Shown here in pieces: positions 1 to 8,705 of a stretch of DNA of 64,000 nucleotides; position 1 is the stretch's first letter, and each line of letters opens with the position of its first letter. The notes below the pieces were generated by a model that saw only the letters and a program-made list of their open reading frames with translations, searched no databases and was not told where the DNA came from. The position numbers and the translations under genes were made by a program. Source of the stretch: Mycolicibacterium flavescens. Lineage in GTDB: Bacteria; Actinomycetota; Actinomycetes; Mycobacteriales; Mycobacteriaceae. The stretch lies in NCBI RefSeq assembly GCF_001722335.1, contig NZ_MIHA01000011.1, forward strand, positions 109,592-173,591, written 5' to 3'.

Positions 1-3000
1 TGGTGGTGGCGCCTTGGCTGTCGGTGACGGTGTAGGTGAAGCTGTCGGTGCCGTTGAAGTCGGTGGTGGGGGTGTAGGTGTAGGTGCCGTTCGGGTTGAG
101 CACGAGGGTGCCGTTGGTGACGTTCTGACCCAATGTGACGGTGGTGGTGTCGTTTTCGTCGATGTCGCTGATCGGGACTGCGCCGTTGTAGGTGTTGTCT
201 TCGTCGACCTCCACCGCGGTGTCGTTGGTGGTCGGTGCGTCGTTGACCGCGTTGACGGTGATGGTGACGGTCGCGGTGTCGGAGTCCTCGGTGCCGTCGT
301 TGACCTTGTAGGTGAACGTGTCGGTGCCGTTGAAGTTTTCGTCCGGGGTGTAGGTGAACGAGCCGTCGTCGTTCAGTGTCAGGGTGCCGTTGGCCGGGCC
401 GCTGACGAGGATGGCTTCGAGGGGGTCGCCTTCGACATCGGTGTCGTTGCCCAGCACGCCGCCGGCCGCCGGGATGGTCAGCGGGGTGTCTTCATCGGTG
501 CTGTAGGCGTCATCGACCGGGGTCGCCGCGTCGTTGACCGCCTCGACGGTGATCGTGACGGTGCCGGTGGTGAGGCCGCCGTTGCCGTCGGACGCGCGGT
601 AGGTGAACGAGTCGGTGCCGTAGAAGTTTTCGTCCGGGGTGTAGGTGAAGGTGCCATCGGCGTTGAGCACCAGGGTGCCGTGCTCGACGTCCTGGTCCAC
701 GGCGGTGGTGACAGTGTCGCCGTCGATGTCGCTCGTGGAGACCGAACCGCTGTACGGAGCGTCCTCGTCGGTGACGATCGAGTCGTCGCTGGCGACCGGG
801 GCGTCGTTGACCGGCCTGACCGTGATGCTGATCGTGGCGACCGTGCTGATTGCGCCCTCGGCGTCGGTGGCGCGGTAGGTGAAGCTGTCGGTGCCGTTGA
901 AGTCGGCGTTCGGGGTGTAGGTGTAGGTGCCGTCGTCGTGCAGGACGAGCTGACCGTTGGCCGGCCCGGCCACCACGCTGCTGGTGATGGTGCTGCTGTC
1001 GACGTCCGAGACCGGAAACGACCCGGTGAAGGCGTCGTCCTCGTCAGTGGCCACCGAATCGTCGCTCGCCACCGGCGGATCGTTGGACGCCTCGACCGTG
1101 ATCGACACTGTCCCGACCGCCGTGCCGCCTCTGCCGTCGCTGACGGTGTAGGTGAACGTGTCGGTGCCGTTGAAGTTCAATGTGGGTGTGTAGGAGAACG
1201 AGCCGTCGGCATTGAGGGTCAGCGTGCCGTTGGCCGCATCCGAAAGCAGTTCCACCGCAAGGAGATCGGCTTCCGGATCGCTGTCGTTGGCCAGCACATT
1301 GCCCGTCAGCGTGGTGTCCTCGCCGATGGTGTAGGAGTCGCTGCCCGGAACCGGCGGGTCGTTCACGGCGATCACCGTGATCGTGACCGTGGCGGTGTTG
1401 CTGGTCGCGAAGCTGTCGGAGGCCGTGTAGGTAAATGTGTCGGTGCCGTTGAAGTTGGCGTTCGGTGTGTACGAGTACGAGCCGTCGGGGTTGAGCGTCA
1501 GCGTCCCGTGTGCCGGCCCCGAGACCAGCTGTGCGGTCAGCTGATCGCCGTCGGCATCGGTGTCGTTCGTCAGCACATTGCCGGTCCGCGTGGTGTCCTC
1601 GTTGGTGCTGACCGCGTCGTTGTTCGCCACAGGCGCGTAGTTGACGTCTCGGACCGTGATGTGGACGGTGCTGACCTCGCTGGAAGCCGAGCCATCGAAT
1701 GCGTAGTAGGTGAACGAGTCTGGGCCGTTGTAGCCGGTCTCCGGCGTGTAGGTGAACGTGCCGTCGGGATTCAGGGTCACGGTGCCGTTGGCCGGGCCGT
1801 CGACCAGATGCGCGGTGAGGTTGTTGCGTTCCAGATCCGAGTCGTTGGACAGCACGTTGCCGGTCAGGACGGTGTCCTCGTTGATGGTGTACTCGTCGTC
1901 CACGGCGACGGGGGGATCGTTGACCGGCGTCACCGTGATGATGACGAGTGTGGGTGTGGTGGTGGCGACTTCGTCGGTGGTGGTGTAGGAGAAGAAGTCG
2001 ACGCCGTGGAAGTCCGGCGGCGGGGTGTAGGTGAAGGTGCCGTCCGGGTTCAACGTCACCGTGCCGTGCGCGGGTGGCTCGTCGAGCGACACGGTCAGGG
2101 TGTCGTCGTCCACGTCGCTGTCGTTGTCGAGGACATTGCCCGAGACAGACTGGTCCTCTTGTGTGGAGTAGAAGTCGTCCTCGGCGACCGGTGCGTCGTT
2201 GACCGCGGTGACCGTGATGGTGACGGTGCCGATACCGCTGTCGGAGGTCCCGTCGGAGGCGGTGTAGGTGAACGAGTCGGTTCCGGCGAAGTTCTTCGCC
2301 GGCTTGTAGGTGAAGGTGCCGTCCGCGTTGAACGTCAGCGTGCCGTTCGCCGGTCCCGACACCAGCTCGGCGATCAACGAATCACGGTCGGCGTCAGTGT
2401 CGTTGGACAGCACATTGCCGCTCAGAACGCTGTCCTCGACGATGGTGAAGTTGTCGCCCACCGCGACTGGCGCACTGTCGACAGGCGTGACGGAGATGAC
2501 GACGAGGGCCGGCGCGCTGGTGGCTACACCATCGGAGACGGTGTAGCTGAAGGTGTCGGTGCCGTGGAAGTTCGCGGCAGGCGTGTAGGTGAAGCTGCCG
2601 TCGGCGTTCATGGTCAGCGTGCCGTGCGACGGGGGTGAGAACACCGTCGGGGTCAGCGTAGTGCTGTCCACATCGTGGTCGTTGGTGAGGACGTTGCCCT
2701 GCAGGGTGCCGTTTTCGTCGACCGTGAAGCTGTCGTTGGCCGCGACAGGGGCGTCGTTGACCGCATCGACGGTGATCGACACGGCCCCGGTGGCGGTGCC
2801 GCCCTGACCGTCGGAGACCGCGTAGGTGAACGAGTCTGTCCCGGCGTAGTTTTCGTTGGGGGTGTAGGTGAACGAGCCGTTCGAGTTCCACTGCAGCCCG
2901 CCGTGCGAGGGACCGGATACGACCGTCGCCGTCAATGGGTCGCCGTCGGCGTCGGTGTCGTTGGTCAGCACGTTGCCGTGGAGTGTCGAATCCTCGCCGA

Positions 3001-3600
3001 TGGTGTAGGAGTCGGGCGTCGCGACCGGGTCATCGTTGACGGCCGTGACCGTGATCCGCACAAGAGTGGAGGCGCCCGCCTGGGTGCCGTCGTGCGTGAC
3101 GTACGAGAACGTGTCTTCACCAACGAAATTCGTGTGTGGGGTGTAGGTGAACGACCCGTCGCCGTTGAGGTGGACGGAACCGTGGCTCGCCGGTGTGTCG
3201 AGGATGGCGGTCATGCCGTCGCCGTCGGGGTCGCTGTCGTTGTCGAGCACGTTGCCCCCGACGGGTGTGTCCTCGTCGGTGGTGTAGGAGTCGTCGACGC
3301 CCACCGGCGCGCGGTTGACCGGGGTGATGACAATCTCCACCCGCGCGTTGCTGCTGAGTTCGCTGTTGGACGCGGTGTAGGAGAACGCGTCCTCGCCGTG
3401 GTAGTCGGGGTCCGGCTCGTAGTGGAACGAGCCGTCGGGCCCGAGCGTCAGCTTGCCGTACTGGGGTTCGGTCAGCGGCGCCGCGGTCAGCGTTTCGCCG
3501 TTCGGGTCGCTGTCGTTGGCCAGGACGTTGCCGGTGAGCGGGTTGCCCTGTTCGGTCTGGTAGTAGTCGTTGGCCACCACTGGAGCCTGAACTCCGGGCG
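1..3600 (-). repeat. Tandem ~290-310 bp coding repeats of Ig/cadherin-like domains
   Basis: Unit boundaries repeat about every 290-310 bp and encode the VNDAPV linker. On the plus strand the recurring landmarks are cgttgac (linker), gtaggtgaacg (FTY) and gccgttgaag (FNGTD). The units are diverged in nucleotide sequence but regular in protein. The high-GC complement creates a long artificial open frame on the plus strand at 14-2638. Confidence 0.85.
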
Positions 3601-4927
3601 CAACGACGGTGACCCTGATCCTGGCGGTGTCGGTGTGCCCCCAGTGCGGCCGCAGGAAGCCGAGCAGCCCGTGCATGTGGAAGCGGGTGTGGGCGTCGCT
3701 GGCGGTGACGCGGAATTCGTCGACCCCGGTGAAGCCTTCGTCTGGCGTGTAGGTGTAGGTGCCCGTCGCCTGGTCGACGGTGACCGAGCCGTACCTGGGG
3801 CCGCCGGGAACGCCCTGCGTCGGCACGTAGTACTTCAGGCCGTCGCCGTCGAAGTCGTGGACATGGAAGGGAATCGGGTTGCTCTCCTGGCCGGGACCCA
3901 GGACCAGCGTGATCTCCTCGGGCACCACGATCGGCGTCCGGTTGAAGAACGTGCGCTGCACCTCGCGGCGCACCCAGCTGAGCAGCGCCCACAGCAGCGG
4001 CGGCTCGCACGGGGCCGGCCACGGCGCCAGAATCGGCGCCAGAAGTGCGGACACGAAGGCAGAGGCGAGCTCCACGACCGTCCTGGGCGGCGCCAGCACG
4101 CTGTGCAGCGGGTTGACGGTGGGGGGGACGGTCGTCGTCGATGACAAGGCATCGGGCGTGCTCGAGTGAGCGTCATGGGCGGCGGCGCTGAGCAACGCCT
4201 CCGGTGCTTCTGTCGTTTCCGAGGGCGTCGTCTCCGTGGCCGAAGAATCGGTATCGGCCGGTTCGGGGTCGGCCGTCGGCGTGGTACCGGAAGGCGAGTC
4301 GTTGTCGACCGACTGCGTTGGCGCCGAGCTGGTTTCGGGCTCCTCGGTGGTGACGTCCTCCGGGGTCTCCTCGATGACGACTGGTTCTGTCGGCAGGATC
4401 TCGGGCTCGGTGGTCGGGGTAGCGGGCGTGGACGTTGTCTCGTCCTCGTCCTCATCCTCGTTCTCATCCGTCGCCTGCCCGGCGTCGTTGGTCGAGTTGT
4501 TCAGGCCACCGGAGTTACCGACCTGCATCCCGTCGTCGTCTTTGTCGGCAGGATCGGGCTCGGATGTCTTGGTGTTCGAGTCGGAGGAGTTGTCCGAGGG
4601 AGTCGGGGTGGTCGTGTCGGTCGACTGCGTCGAGGTGCTCGGGGACTCGGGCGACGGTGAGTCCCCGGAGGTGGTGTCGGTGTCGGCGTGCGCGACTCCC
4701 AACCCGTGGCCGGTGCTCATCGCCGCGCCGACGCCGAGTGCCACCGCCAGCGCGCCGACCCGGCCGATGTAGCGCGAGTAGTTCGCCGCGGTGATCGGTC
4801 GGGCGGCAGTGGGGTAGTGGTGGTCGACGCCCAGCGTGAAGGTGGGGTACGTCGCCTGCGGGGTACCGGCCCTCTTCAGGTGACGCGGCTTGGCCCGGTC
4901 GACGCGACGGCGTGCCCCTGGGGTCAT
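1..4927 (-). CDS. Giant exported Ig/cadherin-like tandem-repeat protein (5' part, runs off the left edge)
   Basis: One open frame runs from an ATG at 4927 to the window edge (1642 codons, no stop). Residues 1-50 are basic; 50-81 look like the exported mycobacterial leader (YSRYIGRVGALAVALGVGAA, then ...VAHAD). A Ser/Thr/Asp/Glu/Pro-rich linker follows to about 270, then a hydrophobic segment (HSVLAPPRTVVELASAFVSA) near 275-330. From about 335 there are roughly 13 complete and one partial unit of about 95-105 residues. Most carry the pattern D(D/N)SYTTDEDT, GNVLxNDxD, GTLTLNxDGSFTYTP, FxGTDSFTYxxSD, VTITVxAVNDAPV. Units 11, 12 and 14 lack GNVLxND and have a SD(V/I)D version instead. This is the bacterial cadherin/VCBS-like modular surface-protein design; a cell-surface or secreted adhesive role is inference. 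C-terminal domains are unseen. Confidence 0.88.
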   Translation of the reverse strand, partial: MTPGARRRVDRAKPRHLKRAGTPQATYPTFTLGVDHHYPTAARPITAANYSRYIGRVGALAVALGVGAAMSTGHGLGVAHADTDTTSGDSPSPESPSTSTQSTDTTTPTPSDNSSDSNTKTSEPDPADKDDDGMQVGNSGGLNNSTNDAGQATDENEDEDEDETTSTPATPTTEPEILPTEPVVIEETPEDVTTEEPETSSAPTQSVDNDSPSGTTPTADPEPADTDSSATETTPSETTEAPEALLSAAAHDAHSSTPDALSSTTTVPPTVNPLHSVLAPPRTVVELASAFVSALLAPILAPWPAPCEPPLLWALLSWVRREVQRTFFNRTPIVVPEEITLVLGPGQESNPIPFHVHDFDGDGLKYYVPTQGVPGGPRYGSVTVDQATGTYTYTPDEGFTGVDEFRVTASDAHTRFHMHGLLGFLRPHWGHTDTARIRVTVVAPGVQAPVVANDYYQTEQGNPLTGNVLANDSDPNGETLTAAPLTEPQYGKLTLGPDGSFHYEPDPDYHGEDAFSYTASNSELSSNARVEIVITPVNRAPVGVDDSYTTDEDTPVGGNVLDNDSDPDGDGMTAILDTPASHGSVHLNGDGSFTYTPHTNFVGEDTFSYVTHDGTQAGASTLVRITVTAVNDDPVATPDSYTIGEDSTLHGNVLTNDTDADGDPLTATVVSGPSHGGLQWNSNGSFTYTPNENYAGTDSFTYAVSDGQGGTATGAVSITVDAVNDAPVAANDSFTVDENGTLQGNVLTNDHDVDSTTLTPTVFSPPSHGTLTMNADGSFTYTPAANFHGTDTFSYTVSDGVATSAPALVVISVTPVDSAPVAVGDNFTIVEDSVLSGNVLSNDTDADRDSLIAELVSGPANGTLTFNADGTFTYKPAKNFAGTDSFTYTASDGTSDSGIGTVTITVTAVNDAPVAEDDFYSTQEDQSVSGNVLDNDSDVDDDTLTVSLDEPPAHGTVTLNPDGTFTYTPPPDFHGVDFFSYTTTDEVATTTPTLVIITVTPVNDPPVAVDDEYTINEDTVLTGNVLSNDSDLERNNLTAHLVDGPANGTVTLNPDGTFTYTPETGYNGPDSFTYYAFDGSASSEVSTVHITVRDVNYAPVANNDAVSTNEDTTRTGNVLTNDTDADGDQLTAQLVSGPAHGTLTLNPDGSYSYTPNANFNGTDTFTYTASDSFATSNTATVTITVIAVNDPPVPGSDSYTIGEDTTLTGNVLANDSDPEADLLAVELLSDAANGTLTLNADGSFSYTPTLNFNGTDTFTYTVSDGRGGTAVGTVSITVEASNDPPVASDDSVATDEDDAFTGSFPVSDVDSSTITSSVVAGPANGQLVLHDDGTYTYTPNADFNGTDSFTYRATDAEGAISTVATISITVRPVNDAPVASDDSIVTDEDAPYSGSVSTSDIDGDTVTTAVDQDVEHGTLVLNADGTFTYTPDENFYGTDSFTYRASDGNGGLTTGTVTITVEAVNDAATPVDDAYSTDEDTPLTIPAAGGVLGNDTDVEGDPLEAILVSGPANGTLTLNDDGSFTYTPDENFNGTDTFTYKVNDGTEDSDTATVTITVNAVNDAPTTNDTAVEVDEDNTYNGAVPISDIDENDTTTVTLGQNVTNGTLVLNPNGTYTYTPTTDFNGTDSFTYTVTDSQGATT

Positions 4928-5051
4928 GTTGTCTGCTCCCACCGCGTGCTACTCCCACCTCGAACGCCTGGTTAGGGCGAATGTGTCTTGCTTGGCGCGT
5001 TGTCCCGGTACGCCCGTATGGGAAGACGCGCTAACGGAGACTAGCAAAATT

Positions 5052-5276
5052 TTACGGGCAAGTTAAATAATTGCGCAAGCAATCAAGGCGGTGCGCGCGG
5101 CGTTGGGCGACGTCACGGGTGCGCGAGTCGGCGCGACCGGTCCGGGTGCGCTTCTTGCCGGTCGGACGGATGTAAAACAATCCCTGAACCTGCGGATTGA
5201 TTGGGCGTCGCGAGGCGCTCCGCGCGGCACGCCGGCCTGAGCGCCCGGAGCGCCAGTTGATCGCGATGTCAACCAT
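5052..5276 (-). CDS. Possible small basic protein, unknown
   Basis: A 74-codon frame starts at ATG 5276, about 6 nt after a good Shine-Dalgarno (GAGGTGA on the minus strand), and ends with TAA at 5052. The product is rich in Arg (MVDIAINWRSGRSGRR...), with a short less basic stretch (INPQVQGLFYIRPTG). I do not recognise it. It lies upstream of, and in the same direction as, the giant repeat protein, in a 540-bp gap with no better gene. Arg-rich frames arise by chance in GC-rich DNA, so the ribosome site is the main support. Confidence 0.3.
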   Translation of the reverse strand: MVDIAINWRSGRSGRRAARSASRRPINPQVQGLFYIRPTGKKRTRTGRADSRTRDVAQRRAHRLDCLRNYLTCP

Positions 5277-5325
5277 CAAAAGTCACCTCATCCAGGTACT
5301 CCGCCCCTCGGCAGCAAACTCAGTC

Positions 5326-5342
5326 AGTTGATAAAGACAACT
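5326..5342. promoter_or_regulatory. Inverted repeat AGTTG-N7-CAACT upstream of the desaturase operon
   Basis: Perfect 5-bp arms around ATAAAGA lie 125 bp before the reductase ATG. This could be a weak operator; no regulator can be assigned. Confidence 0.25.
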
Positions 5343-5392
5343 AATCGGCCCCGATGTCGCAACTGTCGCGTGTGATCGGGCAGGTACAAGCG

Positions 5393-5406
5393 TTCACTGA
5401 TGTGAA
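5393..5406. promoter_or_regulatory. Palindrome TTCAC-TGAT-GTGAA upstream of the desaturase operon
   Basis: Perfect 5-bp arms around TGAT, 61 bp upstream of the reductase start at 5467. The size and position suit a TetR/GntR-type operator for the reductase/desaturase pair. The regulator is unknown. Confidence 0.4.
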
Positions 5407-5466
5407 GCCCGCCACAAAGCCTGTTTACGCATTGACGATCGCTCTCAAAGCGCGCACGGTGTACAT

Positions 5467-6531
5467 ATGTTCACTCAAACGCTCACGCGACGGGTGCTTC
5501 GATCGCCTCTGGTCGACCTGCTCACCGGTCCGCACGGCGTGGACCGCTACACCGAGCTCGTCGACCCGACCTGGACCCAGACCGAGGCGCGCGCAGAGAT
5601 CGTCGCCGTCCGGCGGCAGACGGCTCGCAGCGTCACCCTCACCCTCGCGCCGAACCGCGCCTTCACCGGCTTCCGGGCCGGCCAGCACATCAACGTCGCC
5701 GTCGAGGTCGATGGCCGTCGCCGCGTCCGCCCGTACTCGCCGGCCAACGCCGAAGGCGCCGGCCACCTCGAGTTGACGATCGGACGTCATGACGGCGGCC
5801 TCGTGTCGAACTACCTCTACGACTACGCCCGCCCGGGGATGACCGTCGGCCTGGACAATGTCGGCGGCGACTTCGTGCTGCCCGCCGACCGCCCGCATCG
5901 CATCGTGTTCGTCTCCGGCGGATCCGGCATCACCCCGTTGATGTCGATGCTGCGCACCCTGCGCGCCGAGAACTACGACGGCGAGATCGCGTTCATCCAC
6001 TACGCGCGCGCCGCGGAGGAGGCCTGCTACCGCGAGGAACTCGCCGCCATGTCCGGTGTGCGGGTACTGCACGGCTACACCCGGTCGACGGCGGGCTCCG
6101 ACCTGTCCGGCCGCTTCGACCCGGCGCACCTCACCGCGGCGATGCCCGGTGTGGACGCCGCGACGCCCGTATTCGTGTGCGGTCCACCGCAACTCGCCGA
6201 TGCGGTCCATCGGCACCACGCCAACACGACGTCGGAGAGCTTCGTACCCCCGACCTTTAGTGCGCCCTCGCAAGCGTCCGGCGGCGTCGTCGCTTTCGCC
6301 GACGCCGGCCTGCAAGTTACCGACGACGGCCGACCCCTGCTCGAGCAGGCCGAAGCCGCCGGGCTCACCCCCGAAAGCGGATGCCGCATGGGCATCTGTC
6401 ACAGCTGCACCCGCCGCAAGACCCGCGGCGTGGTGAAGAACCTGATCACCGGCGCGGTGTCGGGTCCCGACGCGGAGGACGTGCAGATCTGCGTGTCTGT
6501 CCCTGTCGGCGACGTCGACCTCGCGCTCTGA
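5467..6531 (+). CDS. Ferredoxin-type oxidoreductase, electron donor to acyl desaturase (Rv3230c-like)
   Basis: 354 residues. An N-terminal flavin-binding reductase domain (about 45-140) has RPYSPAN, matching the FAD-binding RxYS motif. An NAD(P)-binding domain follows (about 140-255) with VFVSGGSGITPLMSML and VFVCGPPQL. A C-terminal plant-type 2Fe-2S domain (about 275-354) has CRMGICHSC plus a later Cys (QICVS), giving the usual Cys set. In M. tuberculosis the homologue Rv3230c passes electrons from NADPH to the stearoyl-CoA desaturase DesA3, and here the desaturase begins 17 bp downstream, so the pair is probably one operon. The ATG at 5467 has no strong ribosome site; it fits the family N-terminus. 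Two palindromes lie upstream. Confidence 0.9.
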   Translation: MFTQTLTRRVLRSPLVDLLTGPHGVDRYTELVDPTWTQTEARAEIVAVRRQTARSVTLTLAPNRAFTGFRAGQHINVAVEVDGRRRVRPYSPANAEGAGHLELTIGRHDGGLVSNYLYDYARPGMTVGLDNVGGDFVLPADRPHRIVFVSGGSGITPLMSMLRTLRAENYDGEIAFIHYARAAEEACYREELAAMSGVRVLHGYTRSTAGSDLSGRFDPAHLTAAMPGVDAATPVFVCGPPQLADAVHRHHANTTSESFVPPTFSAPSQASGGVVAFADAGLQVTDDGRPLLEQAEAAGLTPESGCRMGICHSCTRRKTRGVVKNLITGAVSGPDAEDVQICVSVPVGDVDLAL

Positions 6532-6548
6532 GCACGAAGGAGTTCGAC

Positions 6549-7649
6549 ATGACTGTCCTCACTTCAGCGCCACAGACACTGGAAAAGACCGTCGCGGGCC
6601 GCAAGGTCACGCTGACCGCCGAGCAGGCCGAGGCTTTCGGCCGCGAACTCGACGCGCTCAAAGACCGGGTCATCGCCGACCTCGGTGAGCGCGACGCCAC
6701 TTACATCCGCCGAATCATCAAGGCGCAGCGCGGCTTCGAGGTGGCCGGACGGGCACTGCTGTTCGGCGGGATCTTCCCGCCGTTCTGGCTGGCCGGCACC
6801 GCGATGCTGGGTCTGTCGAAGATCCTCGACAACATGGAGATCGGCCACAACGTCATGCACGGCCAGTACGACTGGATGGGTGACCCGGCGATCTCGAGTC
6901 GAGCCTTCGAGTGGGACACCGCCTGCCCGAGCGAGCAGTGGCGCCACTCGCACAACTACATGCACCACACCTACACCAACATCGTCGGCATGGACCGCGA
7001 CGTCGGCTACGGCATCCTGCGGATGAGCAAGGATCAGCCGTGGCAGCCGTACTTCCTCGGTAACCCCGTCTACGCGTTCCTGCTGATGGTGCTGTTCCAG
7101 TACGGCGTCGCGCTGCACGAGCTGGAGACCGAGCGCATCCGCGCCGGCGAGATCAGCATCGCCGACAAACGCGAGATCCTCGAAGGCATCTGGCGCAAGA
7201 CCAAGCGGCAGACGCTCAAGGACTACGTCGCGTTCCCGTTGCTCGCCGGGCCGTTTGCGCCGTGGGTGTTCACCGGCAACCTGACCGCGAACCTGATCCG
7301 CAACGTGTGGTCGTACATGATCATCTTCTGCGGACACTTCCCCGATGACGTGCAGGAGTTCTCGATCGAGGAGACCAAGGCCGAGACCCGCGGCCAGTGG
7401 TACTTCCGCCAGGTCCTCGGATCGGCGAACCTCACCGGCGGCAAGCTGTTCCACATTCTCAGCGGAAACCTGTCGTTCCAGATCGAGCACCACCTGTTCC
7501 CCGACATCCCGGCCCACCGGCTGGCCGAGATTTCTGAACAGGTCAGCGAGATCTGCACCCGCTACGGCATCCCCTACAACAAGGGCTCACTGCCGCGGCA
7601 GTTCGCGACGGTGGTGCGCAAGATCGTCAGGCTCGCGCTGCCGGGCTGA
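6549..7649 (+). CDS. desA3: Membrane acyl-CoA delta-9 desaturase (DesA3-like)
   Basis: 366 residues from ATG 6549, preceded by GAAGGAG. The three histidine boxes of integral-membrane desaturases are visible: HNVMH (about 100), HSHNYMHH (about 134-141) and EHHLFP near residue 317. These bind the di-iron centre. Hydrophobic stretches near 60-80, 175-190 and 230-260 fit membrane spans. The family converts stearoyl-CoA to oleoyl-CoA using electrons from the oxidoreductase encoded just upstream. The product would feed membrane phospholipids and triacylglycerol. It is the last gene of the two-gene operon; no terminator was recognised. Confidence 0.9.
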   Translation: MTVLTSAPQTLEKTVAGRKVTLTAEQAEAFGRELDALKDRVIADLGERDATYIRRIIKAQRGFEVAGRALLFGGIFPPFWLAGTAMLGLSKILDNMEIGHNVMHGQYDWMGDPAISSRAFEWDTACPSEQWRHSHNYMHHTYTNIVGMDRDVGYGILRMSKDQPWQPYFLGNPVYAFLLMVLFQYGVALHELETERIRAGEISIADKREILEGIWRKTKRQTLKDYVAFPLLAGPFAPWVFTGNLTANLIRNVWSYMIIFCGHFPDDVQEFSIEETKAETRGQWYFRQVLGSANLTGGKLFHILSGNLSFQIEHHLFPDIPAHRLAEISEQVSEICTRYGIPYNKGSLPRQFATVVRKIVRLALPG

Positions 7650-7943
7650 CGGGGATGACGCGGCGCAGCGCGTGGGCCGAGCCTGCGAGCGCGCCGAGCG
7701 CCGAGCCGAGCCGTCGAGCGGGTGCGCCGAGCGCCGTCGGGTGCGCCGAGTGTAGGGATTTTGGTGCGAAAACGGCCGAATGACGCAAAGATCTCGACTC
7801 TCGGCGCGGAGGACTCTCGGCGCGGAGGGCTCGGGTGCGCGGAGGCTCGGGTGTGCAGGGCTCGGGTGCGCGGAAGGTGTGCAGGGTTCGGGTGCGCGGG
7901 CCGCGGCGGGTGCGCCGAGCGTCGGTGCGCAGGAGCGCACGAG
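7650..7943. repeat. Repeat-rich intergenic stretch between desA3 and nei
   Basis: No gene is apparent. It holds several imperfect copies of GCTCGGGTGCGCGGA (about 7827-7900), with variants such as GCTCGGGTGTGCAGG, plus many GCGCCGAGC units. This makes a low-complexity, strand-biased G-rich block between two genes converging on it. Confidence 0.6.
7743..7807. repeat. 65-bp element with GCGCCGAG/CTCGGCGC inverted ends
   Basis: Eight-base perfect terminal arms enclose an AT-richer core containing GTAGGGATTTTGGTGCGAAAA. It resembles in layout two other intergenic hairpin elements at 24676-24735 and 37913-37970. Confidence 0.4.
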
Positions 7944-8702
7944 CTAGCGCTGGCAGACCGGACACCAGTAGGACACCCGATCGCCGGAACTGTCCGACAG
8001 GATCGGTGTGCCGCAGCGGCGGCAGGGTCGCCCGCGACGGCCGTACACCCACAGGTCGCGGCCGCCGCGGGTGTCGCCGGTCGTGGTGCGGTTGACCCGA
8101 GACCTGTTCAGCCACAGCATGTCCCGCGCCCGCTGTACCATCCGCAGCGGGTCCTTGACGTTGGCGACCGGGGTGGTCGGCAGATAACCCGTCACGAAGC
8201 ACAACTCGTTGGCGTACACGTTGCCGACACCGGCCATCACGCGTTGGTCCAACAGCGCCTCGGCCAGCGGACGATCCGGGTCCGCGACGAGGTTGGCCCG
8301 CGCGACGCGCGGCTCCCAGTCGTCGCCCAGAAGGTCCGGGCCCAGATGGGCGACGACCTCCATGTCGTGCTCGCGCTTGAGGATCTCCAACACGCCGAGG
8401 TCCACGCCGGCGGCCCGAGAGTCCGCGGTCGCCAACAGTATTCGGATCTTGTGCTCGGGCGTCCGGCGGATCTGTTCGCCGATCAGCCAGGCGCCTTCCA
8501 TCTTCAGGTGCGAGTGGATGCTCGCGTCGCCGACGCGGATGAACAGGTGTTTGCCGCGGCTGAGGACCTCGTCGACGACGCACCCCGTCAGGTCGACGGT
8601 GGCGAACTTCGGCACCCGCACGTCGCAGCGGGTCAACTCCTTGCCGACCAGCGCCTCGCGCAGTTTGGTCGCGGCGCGGTAGACGGTGTCACCTTCGGGC
8701 AT
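7944..8702 (-). CDS. nei: Fpg/Nei-family DNA glycosylase (endonuclease VIII)
   Basis: 252 residues. The N-terminus MPEGDTV gives the catalytic proline (after Met removal) and glutamate of the Fpg/Nei family, which excises oxidised bases and cleaves the abasic site. A helix-two-turn-helix region with GVGNVYANE lies near 163-171. The C-terminus is a zinc finger with spacing C-x2-C-x16-C-x2-C, ending in WCPVCQR. The start lies 3 bp after the lhr stop, so the two are almost certainly co-transcribed. The pairing with lhr is as in M. tuberculosis (Rv3296-Rv3297). Length and motifs are intact. Confidence 0.93.
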   Translation of the reverse strand: MPEGDTVYRAATKLREALVGKELTRCDVRVPKFATVDLTGCVVDEVLSRGKHLFIRVGDASIHSHLKMEGAWLIGEQIRRTPEHKIRILLATADSRAAGVDLGVLEILKREHDMEVVAHLGPDLLGDDWEPRVARANLVADPDRPLAEALLDQRVMAGVGNVYANELCFVTGYLPTTPVANVKDPLRMVQRARDMLWLNRSRVNRTTTGDTRGGRDLWVYGRRGRPCRRCGTPILSDSSGDRVSYWCPVCQR

Positions 8703-8705
8703 GGG

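Noticed and set aside
14..2638. Long open frame of 874 codons on the plus strand
   Set aside because: It is the GC-rich complement of the Ig/cadherin repeat gene; the Val/Gly/Arg-only product and lack of any family show it is an artefact.
1..3600. CRISPR-like or satellite array
   Set aside because: Units are about 300 bp, diverged and in frame with a protein; there is no spacer-repeat pattern.
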